A DNA stretch of 28,179 bases, taken from the NCBI GenBank assembly GCA_964371365.1, contig CAYJMO010000014.1, forward strand, positions 1-28,179, given 5' to 3'. The DNA is from CAYJBH01 sp964371365 (lineage in GTDB: Bacteria; Bacillota; Clostridia; Oscillospirales; Ruminococcaceae). The notes beneath the pieces are model-generated. The model searched no databases. It had not been told where the DNA came from and saw nothing but the letters and a program-made list of their open reading frames with translations. A program made the position numbers and the translations under genes. Position 1 is the first letter of the stretch. The number at the start of each line of letters is the position of its first letter. Shown here one piece after another: positions 1 through 7,941 of the stretch.

Positions 1-1330
1 AATCGTCGGTCGGTTGCTCGTCGGCTTCAAAGCCTTCCTCTTGCGATGTGAAATTATTATTGGAAAATAGCTCCTCTGGCGGTGTGAGGTTATTCGGCAT
101 AACAAGATAGACGATCACCACCAAAAACACTACCCCTACCGCGATAAGTGGCAGGATTGGATTGAGTTTGTTTTTCGGCGCGGCGGTCGGTTGGGGCGGC
201 GCGCTCCGTTGCGGTGTCGGCTGTGGCGCAGGTTGTGGGGTAGGTTGTAGCTGTGATATCGACCTCGGCTCCGACGGTGGCTCGGACTGCGATATCGCCT
301 TCGGCTCTTCAACCGGCACGCTCGGGCGATAGACATTTTGCGGTGCAACTGTCGGCATGGCCTCCGAATACAGCTCCCCCATCAACTCGCCGATGGTCTG
401 ATAACGATTTTTCGCGAGCAGTTCCATGCCTTTGAGCAACACCTGTTCACGGCGGGAGTCTATATCCGCGCCGAGGCCGGACGGCGGTGTGACTATATCC
501 TCCGACACGCGATCGCTCGATTCGGTCGGGGTCTCGCCGGTAATCGCCTTATATATCGTAGCGCATATTGCATAGACGTCGGTGAAAGGACCTTGCGTTC
601 CTTTGGAGCTGTACTGCTCTATCGGCGCATAGCCCGGTTTTAAAAGTATAGAAAGCGATTTATTGACATCGCCGGCAAAGCTCCTCGCCGCGCCAAAGTC
701 GATAAGTCGTATCTCCCCCATGGTCGATATCATGATATTGTCGGGGCTAATATCGCGGTGTATCAGATCCGCCTCGTGCATCTTGGAAAGTGACTCCATA
801 ACCGGTCGCATAAGGCTGAGCACCTCATCGGTGTGCATCCTACCGCCGATACGCGCGAGGTGCGCCTTGAGCGTTATCCCCTCGATGTATTCCATCACAA
901 TGTATGCGGTGCCGTTCTCCATAATAAAGTCGTTCACCGCCACAATGCCGGGCAGGTTGCGAAAGCGTGCGAGGCGGCGCGCCTCCTCCACAAACTTGGA
1001 TTTACCGTCGTTGAACACGTCCCCCATCTTGCCCTGAAAGGCGGAGACGGTGACCGAGACACTGCTCTCACGCGAGGCAAAACCGGAGGGATAAAACTCC
1101 TTTATCGCAACCGGAAGACTGAGATTGAGGTCGTAACCGATGTAGGTAATGCCAAAACCGCCCTCCCCCAGCACCCGACCGATTAGCAGTTTTGCGGCAA
1201 GAATTGTCCTCGGTGGTAGGTGGTGAAGTGCAACCTCCTGACGCGTTTCATCAAACCCACAAAAAGGGCAAACGCCGTCAAGAGTAGGTTTTTCTTTCAT
1301 GCATCCCATGCAGAGGTTGTTGATGTTCAT
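1..1330 (-). CDS. Membrane Ser/Thr protein kinase with N-terminal zinc ribbon (partial, 3' end outside window)
   Basis: At least 443 residues; no stop is reached before base 1. The ATG at 1330 has AAGGAG seven bases upstream. The N-terminus has a four-Cys zinc ribbon (C7, C10, C21, C24). A Hanks-type kinase domain follows: glycine loop GEGGFG at 55-60, VAIK with K77, HRD at 191-193 with N198, DFG at 211-213 and a YAPIEQY activation segment near 235-240. The usual Lys two residues after the catalytic Asp is Ser (HRDISPDN); the other catalytic residues are present, so it is probably active. A Pro/Gln-rich linker (about 340-385) leads to one transmembrane helix (about 391-410), and the extracellular part is cut off. 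It probably phosphorylates Ser/Thr targets in response to an envelope signal; that role is inferred, and no partner phosphatase is visible. Confidence 0.92.
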   Translation of the reverse strand, partial: MNINNLCMGCMKEKPTLDGVCPFCGFDETRQEVALHHLPPRTILAAKLLIGRVLGEGGFGITYIGYDLNLSLPVAIKEFYPSGFASRESSVSVTVSAFQGKMGDVFNDGKSKFVEEARRLARFRNLPGIVAVNDFIMENGTAYIVMEYIEGITLKAHLARIGGRMHTDEVLSLMRPVMESLSKMHEADLIHRDISPDNIMISTMGEIRLIDFGAARSFAGDVNKSLSILLKPGYAPIEQYSSKGTQGPFTDVYAICATIYKAITGETPTESSDRVSEDIVTPPSGLGADIDSRREQVLLKGMELLAKNRYQTIGELMGELYSEAMPTVAPQNVYRPSVPVEEPKAISQSEPPSEPRSISQLQPTPQPAPQPTPQRSAPPQPTAAPKNKLNPILPLIAVGVVFLVVIVYLVMPNNLTPPEELFSNNNFTSQEEGFEADEQPTDD

Positions 1331-1404
1331 TTTGCTCCTTGATAGTATATTTTTTTCGAATGTCCCGACCCCGACCTTTCACCCGTGCACACCGGTCGGA
1401 TTGG

Positions 1405-1580
1405 TGCCTGACTGTAGGCAAGGGGGGCGCGTCTGCGAATCTGTTCGCAGTCACCGAAAGGGATAAGAGCCCGGGAGGGATGCCTTGTTTTTTAGGTGAG
1501 TCGGGGGGCTCTTATCCCTTTCGGTGAGTTTGAAGGCTTTCAAACACGCGCCCCCCACATCATTCGGGGCACCACACCCA
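1405..1580 (-). repeat. Cloverleaf repeat, copy 1 (four-way-junction inverted-repeat element)
   Basis: An 11-bp outer stem (1422-1432 with 1546-1556) encloses three back-to-back hairpins with no unpaired base at the junction: 1433-1450 (7 bp, 4-nt loop), 1451-1527 (22 bp, all Watson-Crick, 33-nt loop) and 1528-1545 (7 bp, 4-nt loop). On the minus strand it is preceded by a 24-nt flank (1557-1580) that matches copy 2 at 19 of 24 positions, and followed by a small hairpin (1405-1420). It lies between ktrA and the kinase gene, both on the minus strand. No ORF is inside. Whether it acts as RNA or as a mobile DNA palindrome is not settled by the sequence. Confidence 0.85.
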
Positions 1581-1726
1581 CAATCAGCGGATATGGGTTG
1601 CCACAACTATTCACTATGTCGGCAAGAGCAAACCCCTTGCTCTACAACATAATTGCAACCGTAGGGGCGACCGCAGTGCACAATTAGCCATTCACCATTA
1701 GTCATTAGTCCTTAGTCTAAAAACCC
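1581..1726. other. Gene-free spacer with a short hairpin and a REP-like remnant
   Basis: This is the rest of the 1331-1726 intergenic region. It contains a 7-bp hairpin (AGAGCAA/TTGCTCT, 1625-1643) without a T-tract, so it is at best a weak terminator for the ktrBA transcript. A GTAGGGGCGACC stretch at 1661-1672 resembles the GTAGGGG half of the palindromes in the transposase gene near 27.7 kb. A low-complexity ATTAG/CATTAG run follows at about 1685-1718. No small ORF with a ribosome site was found. Confidence 0.4.
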
Positions 1727-2404
1727 TTACCCATACACCCTCGGCTCATCGTCCGTCATCCTTAAAATATCCTCCGCGTCGCCTGCCATAAGAAGTTGTT
1801 CCCCCTCGACAAAACAGTGCTCCGCACTTAAAACCGGCGTGAAGTTTTTATTCCCCTCACTGCCGAACTTGTAGGCGATGACGCTCACCTTGTAGTTATG
1901 GCGAATATTTAGCTGTTGCAACGTGCTGCCGACCCAGTCGCGTGGGACTATTACCTCGGTAATTGCATAGTCATCGGAAAATTCGCTGTATTCCAACACA
2001 TTTTTTGCGCTGTACTTTACGGCGACGCGCTCCGCCATGTCCATGTCGGGGTGTATGACAACATCCGCGCCTATCTTGGATAAAATGTTAGATTGGCGAT
2101 CTCGGTCCGCTTTGGAAACTATGTATCGGGCGTTCAACTCTTTTAGTGTGGAGGTTATCTCCAGCGATGCCTGAAAATCACCCGACACACAGACAAAGCA
2201 CACATCAAAATTGCCTACCCCAAGACTGCGCAGGACACTCTCCTCCTGACAGTCGCCTATCTGTGCGCCGGTCACATAGGGAGCAAGCTCCGAGACACGT
2301 TCCTCGTCGGTGTCGATGACCAACACCTCGTTGCCGACCTCGACAAGTTTTAAGGCAAGGTTGCGCCCAAACTGACCCAGTCCCACGACCAACATCGATT
2401 TCAT
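1727..2404 (-). CDS. ktrA: KtrA/TrkA-type potassium channel regulatory subunit (RCK protein)
   Basis: 225 residues. The cytoplasmic regulatory ring of the Ktr K+ uptake system gates the KtrB channel in response to bound nucleotide. The N-terminal Rossmann domain shows GLGQFGRNLA near residues 7-16 and an acidic VIDTD about 20 residues later, the NAD/ATP-binding pattern of RCK_N. A C-terminal TrkA_C-like domain occupies about 140-225. Length fits KtrA (about 220). An in-frame ATG at 2419 exists, but the ATG at 2404 has AAAGGA at the right distance and gives the family's usual N-terminus, so it is preferred. It lies 46 bp downstream of ktrB on the same strand, consistent with a ktrBA operon. 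Confidence 0.93.
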   Translation of the reverse strand: MKSMLVVGLGQFGRNLALKLVEVGNEVLVIDTDEERVSELAPYVTGAQIGDCQEESVLRSLGVGNFDVCFVCVSGDFQASLEITSTLKELNARYIVSKADRDRQSNILSKIGADVVIHPDMDMAERVAVKYSAKNVLEYSEFSDDYAITEVIVPRDWVGSTLQQLNIRHNYKVSVIAYKFGSEGNKNFTPVLSAEHCFVEGEQLLMAGDAEDILRMTDDEPRVYG

Positions 2405-2450
2405 AAGCTGTCCTTTCATTGTATAGCTATATAGTCAATTGAGTATACCG

Positions 2451-3755
2451 TTAACTTGTAATTATCCGCTCCTCGACGTTGCGAAGGTTGAGGCGTTTCG
2501 GTCGGGCGGTCACCGCAATGGCGACCGAGACACTGCCAACCCTGCCGATAAACATCAGCAGTATGGTGACAAATTTTGAGAGATTGTTATACTCGGCGGT
2601 TGCACCGCGTGACAGTCCAACCGTGCCTATCGCCGACACCACCTCATATAAAACCAACTCAAACGATATGCCCTGCGCCGAGATTATCATGGTCGACAAA
2701 AAGATGATTATCGCATATATGGTAGCGGCGTTAAATGCTCGCTCCACCGTGTCGGCAGGTACACGACGAGAGAATAGGTTGACCCCCTCGCGGTTTTTAA
2801 TGAACGAGAGGAGGGCAAAGAATATGACCACCACCGTCGTTATCTTAATGCCTCCGCCGGTAGAGCCGGGTGCCGCGCCGATAAACATAAACAACATGGA
2901 GAGCACCGAGCCGGGTGTGCTGAAGCTGTTCAGATCGACGGTATTAAAGCCGGCGGTGCGTGTCGTCACCGACTGAAAAAGCGAGGCGATAATACTCTCC
3001 GGCTGTGTCATGCCGACAAAGGCGTGGTTTTGTTCCGTGATAAAGAATAAAAGCGCACCGCCGAAGATCAAGACGGCGGTAGCGCACAGCACAATCTTGC
3101 TCTGTAGGCAAAAACGGCGAAAGTGAAAACGCTTGTCCAAAACGTCCTCCCACACGATGAAACCGAGACCGCCGAGCACAATTAACAGCATGATGGTTAT
3201 GTTGACGATGGGGTTTGTGGCGTAGGCAGACAGCGAGCCGCCCCCCATCAGATCAAAGCCGGCGTTACAAAAGGCGGATATGCTGTGAAAGAGGGAAAAC
3301 CAGATTCCCTGAACCGCCCCAAACTGCGGTATAAAGACGGTGGCGAGCACCGCCGCACCGACAAGCTCGATGATGATGGTATAGCGGATGACACGGCGCA
3401 TCAGCCGCACCACACCGCCGACCTTAAGGGTGCTGAAAGTCTCCACTATAAGCAACCGGTCACGCAGGCCTATCCTACTGCCGAGTATCAGCATGAGAAG
3501 GGTGGATACGGCGATAAAGCCAAGTCCACCTATCTGAATAAGCAAAAGTATGACCAGTTGACCGAAAAAAGTAAACTGTGTGAATGTGTCCACCACCGCA
3601 AGCCCGGTGACACACCCCGCCGATGTAGCGGTAAACAGTGCGTCCAGCACAGGGAGTGGCACACCGGAGCGATTTGAAAAGGGCAACATCAAAAGAAGTG
3701 TGCCAATTAAAATATTCGCAACAAAGCTGACCGCCACAATTCGCAGTGCGGTCAA
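2451..3755 (-). CDS. ktrB: KtrB/TrkH-family potassium transporter, pore subunit
   Basis: 434 residues from a TTG at 3755. All four pore-loop signatures of the TrkH/KtrB superfamily are visible in order: TATSAGCVTGL, FCNAGFD, TTRTAGFNTVD and GTVGLS. The Gly-rich intramembrane gate loop GAAPGSTGGGIK lies before the last repeat. Eight hydrophobic helices are expected. The start is unclear. The frame stays open to about 3800, and a GAGGGG at 3793-3798 sits just before non-standard ATT (3791) and ATC (3788) codons, whereas the TTG has only a weak ribosome site. The ATG at 3807 is in another frame and would join only if a 7-base A run (minus strand, 3768-3774) were one base shorter. The function is secure; the first 12-18 residues are not. 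Confidence 0.93.
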   Translation of the reverse strand: MTALRIVAVSFVANILIGTLLLMLPFSNRSGVPLPVLDALFTATSAGCVTGLAVVDTFTQFTFFGQLVILLLIQIGGLGFIAVSTLLMLILGSRIGLRDRLLIVETFSTLKVGGVVRLMRRVIRYTIIIELVGAAVLATVFIPQFGAVQGIWFSLFHSISAFCNAGFDLMGGGSLSAYATNPIVNITIMLLIVLGGLGFIVWEDVLDKRFHFRRFCLQSKIVLCATAVLIFGGALLFFITEQNHAFVGMTQPESIIASLFQSVTTRTAGFNTVDLNSFSTPGSVLSMLFMFIGAAPGSTGGGIKITTVVVIFFALLSFIKNREGVNLFSRRVPADTVERAFNAATIYAIIIFLSTMIISAQGISFELVLYEVVSAIGTVGLSRGATAEYNNLSKFVTILLMFIGRVGSVSVAIAVTARPKRLNLRNVEERIITS

Positions 3756-3819
3756 TCTCTTGACAGGTTTTTTTAGACGACGCTCGATAATGCCCCTCTA
3801 TATCCATTGCTATAGTATG

Positions 3820-3848
3820 ATTTTACTATAGTATGAGAAAAATATCAA
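3820..3848 (-). promoter_or_regulatory. Probable vegetative promoter for ktrBA
   Basis: On the minus strand a TTGATA (-35, 3843-3848) is followed after exactly 17 bases by TAAAAT (-10, 3820-3825). The predicted start of transcription falls about 10 bases before the ATG at 3807, so the leader is very short. ATCATACTATAG is partly duplicated around the -10 box. This is inferred from consensus only. Confidence 0.55.
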
Positions 3849-3853
3849 GTGTT

Positions 3854-4723
3854 TTAAACAACATTAATCCTGCGTATATTGTCTTTGTACCGCAATAAAA
3901 CTCTCCCGAGCAATATCATGCCGACACAGTTTAACGCCTGAGATAGGAAAATGCTCATCAATAGCATCGGCGAGGACGTGTCGATGAGGGTGTTAAATAA
4001 AACGGTCGGGATCACGGAAAAGGAGGATAGACCGATGAGGATACCGCCGATAATGGTCAAGACCGCAAAAAGTGATATGCTTTTAATCTTTATCTCGCCG
4101 GTTTTTGCCGTGTGTCTTAGGCTATGAAGTGTATTAAAGCCAATTATGCTATAGATTATCACCACCAAGGTGGCAATGATCAAAAGGATCAAGAGCGGCA
4201 CCAGTAAAATCCCGAGCAACAATCCAAAGCCGCCGAAACTGCTCAGACCGCCTATACCCCAAAAAGAAAATATTATCACCACCACAGAATAAACCCATAT
4301 CACAAAAACCGCCACCATCATCAGATTAAAAGGTGTGCCGGACACCCTGCCCGCCCCTGCGGAATAGTAGAGTATCCACCCTCCGAGAAGAGCAAGGACG
4401 CCCGGTATAGACAAAAAGACAGAGCCGACGACAATCCCCATGAAATTTTCCACGCTAAACGGCATTCCACTGAACATAATTTCACTTAAAACGGTGGATA
4501 TCGCGGCGAGCGTAAAGCAGATAAGGCAGGCGAGAAAAAGGTTGTCTTTAAAGGTCTTGATTATTAAATTGAAGCCGTCCTGAGCGCTATAATAACCGCT
4601 TGACGGCATGGGCATAGGTGTTTGAACTTGTTGCAAATCTGCACCGGTCGCAACGGTCGCGCCGCATGCCGTACAGAAGTTTGCGCCGTTAAGCAGTTCC
4701 TTTGAGCAGTTTGTGCAGTACAT
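3854..4723 (-). CDS. Zinc-ribbon multipass membrane protein of unknown function
   Basis: 289 residues. The first 22 residues form a zinc ribbon with two CxxC pairs (CTNC and CTAC, residues 3-6 and 17-20). After a Met/Pro/Ser-rich linker (about 33-45) the protein has around six hydrophobic segments, including a long Gly/Leu/Ile-rich stretch near 155-195, and ends in a basic tail (RYKDNIRRINVV). This layout is common in Clostridia (zinc ribbon plus DUF-type membrane domain), but I cannot assign a transport or enzyme activity. The ATG at 4723 has GAGGT upstream. It lies about 50 bp before the ktrBA promoter on the same strand, so it may be an independent unit. Confidence 0.75.
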   Translation of the reverse strand: MYCTNCSKELLNGANFCTACGATVATGADLQQVQTPMPMPSSGYYSAQDGFNLIIKTFKDNLFLACLICFTLAAISTVLSEIMFSGMPFSVENFMGIVVGSVFLSIPGVLALLGGWILYYSAGAGRVSGTPFNLMMVAVFVIWVYSVVVIIFSFWGIGGLSSFGGFGLLLGILLVPLLILLIIATLVVIIYSIIGFNTLHSLRHTAKTGEIKIKSISLFAVLTIIGGILIGLSSFSVIPTVLFNTLIDTSSPMLLMSIFLSQALNCVGMILLGRVLLRYKDNIRRINVV

Positions 4724-4738
4724 TTTTTACCTCATTTG

Positions 4739-4762
4739 TATAGTCCTTTGACTTGAAAACCA
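4739..4762 (-). repeat. Single terminal-repeat remnant of the MITE-like element
   Basis: The 24 bases starting TATAGTCCTT match the 21540 end of the MITE-like copy B with two differences. The other end and the body are missing. It partly overlaps the fliS terminator. On the minus strand it is downstream of fliS in the same orientation as the 3' end of the full copies. Confidence 0.5.
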
Positions 4763-4784
4763 CCCGAAAGTTACGGGTGGTTTT
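4756..4784 (-). terminator. Intrinsic terminator after fliS
   Basis: Perfect 11-bp stem AAAACCACCCG/CGGGTGGTTTT (4756-4766 with 4774-4784) with a 7-nt loop and a T-rich 3' arm, 9 bases after the fliS stop. It should end the fliD-fliS transcript. Confidence 0.75.
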
Positions 4785-4793
4785 GGCTTTGAT

Positions 4794-5186
4794 CTATTTC
4801 GCTCCGAACTGTTCCTTTCGGGTCAGGCGGTCACACTCCGCAAAGGTCTCACGCAGTTCGTTGACAAGGGGGAGAATTTCAGCGATAATCGCCTTGTCCT
4901 TTTTCATGTTCGCCTCCTGCAACTTGCTCAAGATAAAATCATAGAGCTTTGCAAGGTCGCCGGAAAAGGCATAACCCTTTTGAAGTGTGTCGCTAAGATG
5001 CTTAACGATAAGTTGAGAGCGGATAAGGGCGTTGTGCGCCGATACCGTATTACCCTCATCGATGTACATCATAGCGAGGTTCATGCGCTTTATCGCCTCG
5101 TCGAACAGTTTTATGAGCAGTTCGCCCGGTGTCATGGTGAGAATCGCCTGATTGCTGTAGCTACTATAAGGATTTTTGGATATCAT
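4794..5186 (-). CDS. fliS: Flagellar export chaperone FliS
   Basis: 130 residues, typical for FliS (120-135). FliS is a cytoplasmic four-helix protein that binds flagellin's C-terminal disorder and keeps it monomeric until export. The diagnostic N-terminus is present: NPYSSYSNQAI followed by TMTPGELLIKLFDEAIKRM (residues 5-36). The remainder is helical. The ATG at 5186 follows AAAGGA. It is 31 bp downstream of fliD on the same strand, the usual fliD-fliS pairing in Firmicutes. In many relatives FliS also interacts with FliW; fliW is in the second flagellar block about 15 kb away. Confidence 0.96.
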   Translation of the reverse strand: MISKNPYSSYSNQAILTMTPGELLIKLFDEAIKRMNLAMMYIDEGNTVSAHNALIRSQLIVKHLSDTLQKGYAFSGDLAKLYDFILSKLQEANMKKDKAIIAEILPLVNELRETFAECDRLTRKEQFGAK

Positions 5187-5217
5187 ACCATTCCTTTCGT
5201 TTTAGTTTATAATGCGA

Positions 5218-7701
5218 TTAGAATTGACTTGCAAGCCAGGAACTCTGAGAGTTCATGTCGGCTATCATCTGCTCCATCGCGTTAAACTCGCTCCAGTAGC
5301 GTTCGTGCTCCATCTCGTAGGTGCGCTCCAGCTGCTCAATTCTGTCGGATATACTCTCCATCTCACGGCCGATGGTATATTGATTGGCTGTCATGCCCTC
5401 AAAGCCGGCGGTCGCAACCAGCGAGCCGGGTGAGGCAGAACTCTGTTTCGCCGCCGCATCGATGATCTCGTCAAATGCTGTGGCAATACCGCCATCCTCG
5501 CCGGTGAACAGCGCCTGCAGATCCTCCGGATTTTTCTGTATCATCTCGCGCAACATAGTCTCGTCGACTACCAACTTTCCACCCTCGCGCCAATTTTCAC
5601 TGGTGGAGATACCAAACTCGTACAGCGCATACTGTGCATCGTCCGGTTTGTCATATAGGGCGGTCCTCATATCCTGTAACACGCCGCTAATAATGTCGTC
5701 GTTGCGAAGCAGACCTTCCTTAGAGCGCTCCTCCCAAAGGGCTATCTCGTTGTCGGTCATCTCATTCTTCTGTTCCTGCGTTAGTGGCGGATAGTCTTTA
5801 TAGGTATCCGGCGCATCAACAAGAGAGTTTAGCTCCTCAATAATCTTGTTGTACTCATCCACAAACTGCATCACACCATCGATTATCGCGTCGATATCCT
5901 GATCAACCTTAATATCGATAGGTTCCGGCTCGTTGTTGACGCCACCGTCCCAGGTGGTCTCTTTCAGCTCGACGTTCAGTCCGGCTATGTCAAAGGTGTT
6001 GGAGTTACGCTCCGTCTCGGTACCGTTAATGGAAAGGATTGCATTTTGACCGTCCACCTTGTTGCCCATAGTCGCTGTGGAGCTACCGAAAGAAATCTCA
6101 CTCACTCCAAGCGCCTCGGCAAGCTTTGCGGTGTCCTCGGGGGTACTACCGGTGATGAGCACCGGCGAGGAGGAAACTCCGGTAATGGTCAATCGACCGG
6201 TGTCGGCGTCATAGTTAACGTTCGCCTCGGGCGGTGCTTGATTGTCACGGATTAACTCCTCCATCTCTTCGGCGACCTGAGACATGGTCTTGCCGGCGAT
6301 GTTTATCGCTACGGGTGGATAGTCGTCCGCAAAGGAAAGGGTAATGTTGAGATCCTCCCCCTCGGGTGCTAACAGCTCATCTCTGCCGGGCATGGACGCG
6401 ATGGTAGCACTTGTCTCACTTCCGGTACCAAAGAGGCTGGAAAGCAGGTTGCCGCTCGTGTCGCTCATCTCGATATCAAGACCTTCACCGGTGTCGTTGC
6501 GCTCGATTGTTATCTTGTCGGACAGGCTGGAGTAGGACATAGTCACGCCGGCAGAGCTCTTGTTGACCTCGTCCATGATGTATTTAAGGGTAGCATCCTC
6601 ATTAAATGTAAAGTCCACGCCGTTGATGTTAAACTCAAACAGACCGTGCTCATCGGTGGTCGGCGGGTTTGCGAAGTTGATGTCGGACAACTTTGTGGAG
6701 GTTGAAACCTTACTGGAAGCGTTGTTGGATACACCGAGCAGTTCGGTGGCAATTTTATCGTCAGAGGACAGGGTGAGCTGACGGTTTTTGTCCGGCTGAC
6801 CGTTGGAGAGCACCGTCTCAAACTTAATCTCGTCACCTACCGCGCTAACCCGAACACCGTTGCCGAATGCGCCTGTGATACTCTCGTTCAGGCTATTGAC
6901 CAGTTCTTCGGTAGATGATATAGAGGTGCTGACATTTATGCTCTTGGTAATACCGTCCAGATTAACCTTTAATGTAATCTCGTCCGGCGCAGTGTCGGTC
7001 TTGACGTCCAGCTCCTCGCCCTTTTCGCCTACCGAAAGTCCGGTCATCTTGGACGCAAGCGCAGACGCCTCTAATACCTCGACCTCGCCGCCGCCCGTCG
7101 CCACCAATGACAGTGCGCCGTCCTCATCCTCTTTCAGCTCAATTCCGGCGGAGGACAGTTGGGACTCAAGACTGGCGCGAACCTCCTCTTCGGTGTTGCC
7201 GGAGAGAGTAATGTTCGCAGATCCGCCGCCGACGACACCTATCTTAATGGTTGCGTCGGTAAGCGCGGAAAGATCCACCGTGCCGGTGATGCTGGCATCG
7301 GTAAGAGTGTCCGCCGAGGTGACGGTGGTAGCGGTGGCAAGCTGGCGAATATAGTCCATCGACAGCTGTTCACCGGTGTATGATGTGGTTGGCTCAACCG
7401 ATAAAAAGTTAGACACGGTGTCACTTATGTCCACATTGTTTTGGTTGTAAAAGGTGGAGGACAAAAGGTTTGTGGTCGGGTTTGCAAAGTCGAAAAACTT
7501 GCTTTGAAAGCTAAGCAGCTGAGACGAGACGTCACGATACATGCTCTGTTTAAGAGCGAGGGTGGAGAGCTCCTCGTTCTGACTGTCTATCTTATACTGG
7601 GTGCCTTCCAGCATCTGTTCAACCAGCGACGTGGTGTCCATGCCGGACACCAGTCCGGAAAAACCGTTTGAGCCTGCCGATAATGATGAAATACTTGACA
7701 T
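5218..7701 (-). CDS. fliD: Flagellar filament cap protein FliD (HAP2)
   Basis: 827 residues, much longer than the approximately 500 residues of Bacillus FliD. The N-terminal coiled-coil segment is clear: SGLVSGMDTTSLVEQML (residues 16-32), then heptad-like helices to about 75. The C-terminus holds the matching helix pair (about 765-827). The middle (about 100-620) is an expanded, Thr/Ser/Gly-rich beta region that probably adds surface D2/D3-type domains, consistent with a variable, environment-facing cap. FliD caps the growing filament and promotes flagellin folding. The ATG at 7701 follows AAAGGA. A SigD-type promoter lies about 150 bp upstream, and fliS follows. Confidence 0.95.
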   Translation of the reverse strand: MSSISSLSAGSNGFSGLVSGMDTTSLVEQMLEGTQYKIDSQNEELSTLALKQSMYRDVSSQLLSFQSKFFDFANPTTNLLSSTFYNQNNVDISDTVSNFLSVEPTTSYTGEQLSMDYIRQLATATTVTSADTLTDASITGTVDLSALTDATIKIGVVGGGSANITLSGNTEEEVRASLESQLSSAGIELKEDEDGALSLVATGGGEVEVLEASALASKMTGLSVGEKGEELDVKTDTAPDEITLKVNLDGITKSINVSTSISSTEELVNSLNESITGAFGNGVRVSAVGDEIKFETVLSNGQPDKNRQLTLSSDDKIATELLGVSNNASSKVSTSTKLSDINFANPPTTDEHGLFEFNINGVDFTFNEDATLKYIMDEVNKSSAGVTMSYSSLSDKITIERNDTGEGLDIEMSDTSGNLLSSLFGTGSETSATIASMPGRDELLAPEGEDLNITLSFADDYPPVAINIAGKTMSQVAEEMEELIRDNQAPPEANVNYDADTGRLTITGVSSSPVLITGSTPEDTAKLAEALGVSEISFGSSTATMGNKVDGQNAILSINGTETERNSNTFDIAGLNVELKETTWDGGVNNEPEPIDIKVDQDIDAIIDGVMQFVDEYNKIIEELNSLVDAPDTYKDYPPLTQEQKNEMTDNEIALWEERSKEGLLRNDDIISGVLQDMRTALYDKPDDAQYALYEFGISTSENWREGGKLVVDETMLREMIQKNPEDLQALFTGEDGGIATAFDEIIDAAAKQSSASPGSLVATAGFEGMTANQYTIGREMESISDRIEQLERTYEMEHERYWSEFNAMEQMIADMNSQSSWLASQF

Positions 7702-7849
7702 AATGTACCAATCCTTTCTGCGATAAGCTGAACTACAGCTAAACGAAAATCCTTTTTCGTTATTATAGTCTTTAGTTCTATCAAGATGTTGTGTTGTATA
7801 GACAAAGAACTACAAGCGTAAAAAATAGTTATTTCTACTCTTAAAAATT

Positions 7850-7876
7850 ATATCGACAGATTGTTTTAAAACTTTA
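7850..7876 (-). promoter_or_regulatory. SigD (FliA-type) promoter for fliD-fliS
   Basis: On the minus strand TAAA (7873-7876), then exactly 15 bases, then GTCGATAT (7850-7857). The Bacillus SigD consensus is TAAA-N15-GCCGATAT, so 11 of 12 fixed positions match. The leader to fliD is about 140 nt. This implies fliDS is a late, FlgM-controlled operon. Confidence 0.7.
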
Positions 7877-7941
7877 TAGTTTAAATGAAAATTTTTTTAT
7901 TTTTTTGATCGGTAGGGTGTGGTTGTTATTTTTAAACGGTT

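Noticed and set aside
1422..1556. tRNA or tRNA-like gene suggested by the cloverleaf shape
   Set aside because: Arm lengths (11, 7, 22 and 7 bp) do not fit tRNA, and no T-loop, D-loop or CCA features are present.
3475..3807. ktrB as a frameshifted pseudogene
   Set aside because: All four pore motifs and the full length are intact in one frame; only the extreme N-terminus is in doubt.
6803..7354. Long plus-strand open frame opposite fliD (183 codons), and similar frames opposite ktrB, kinase and flgK
   Set aside because: They mirror strong family matches on the other strand, lack ribosome sites and have Ser/Val- or Arg-rich compositions typical of antisense shadows.
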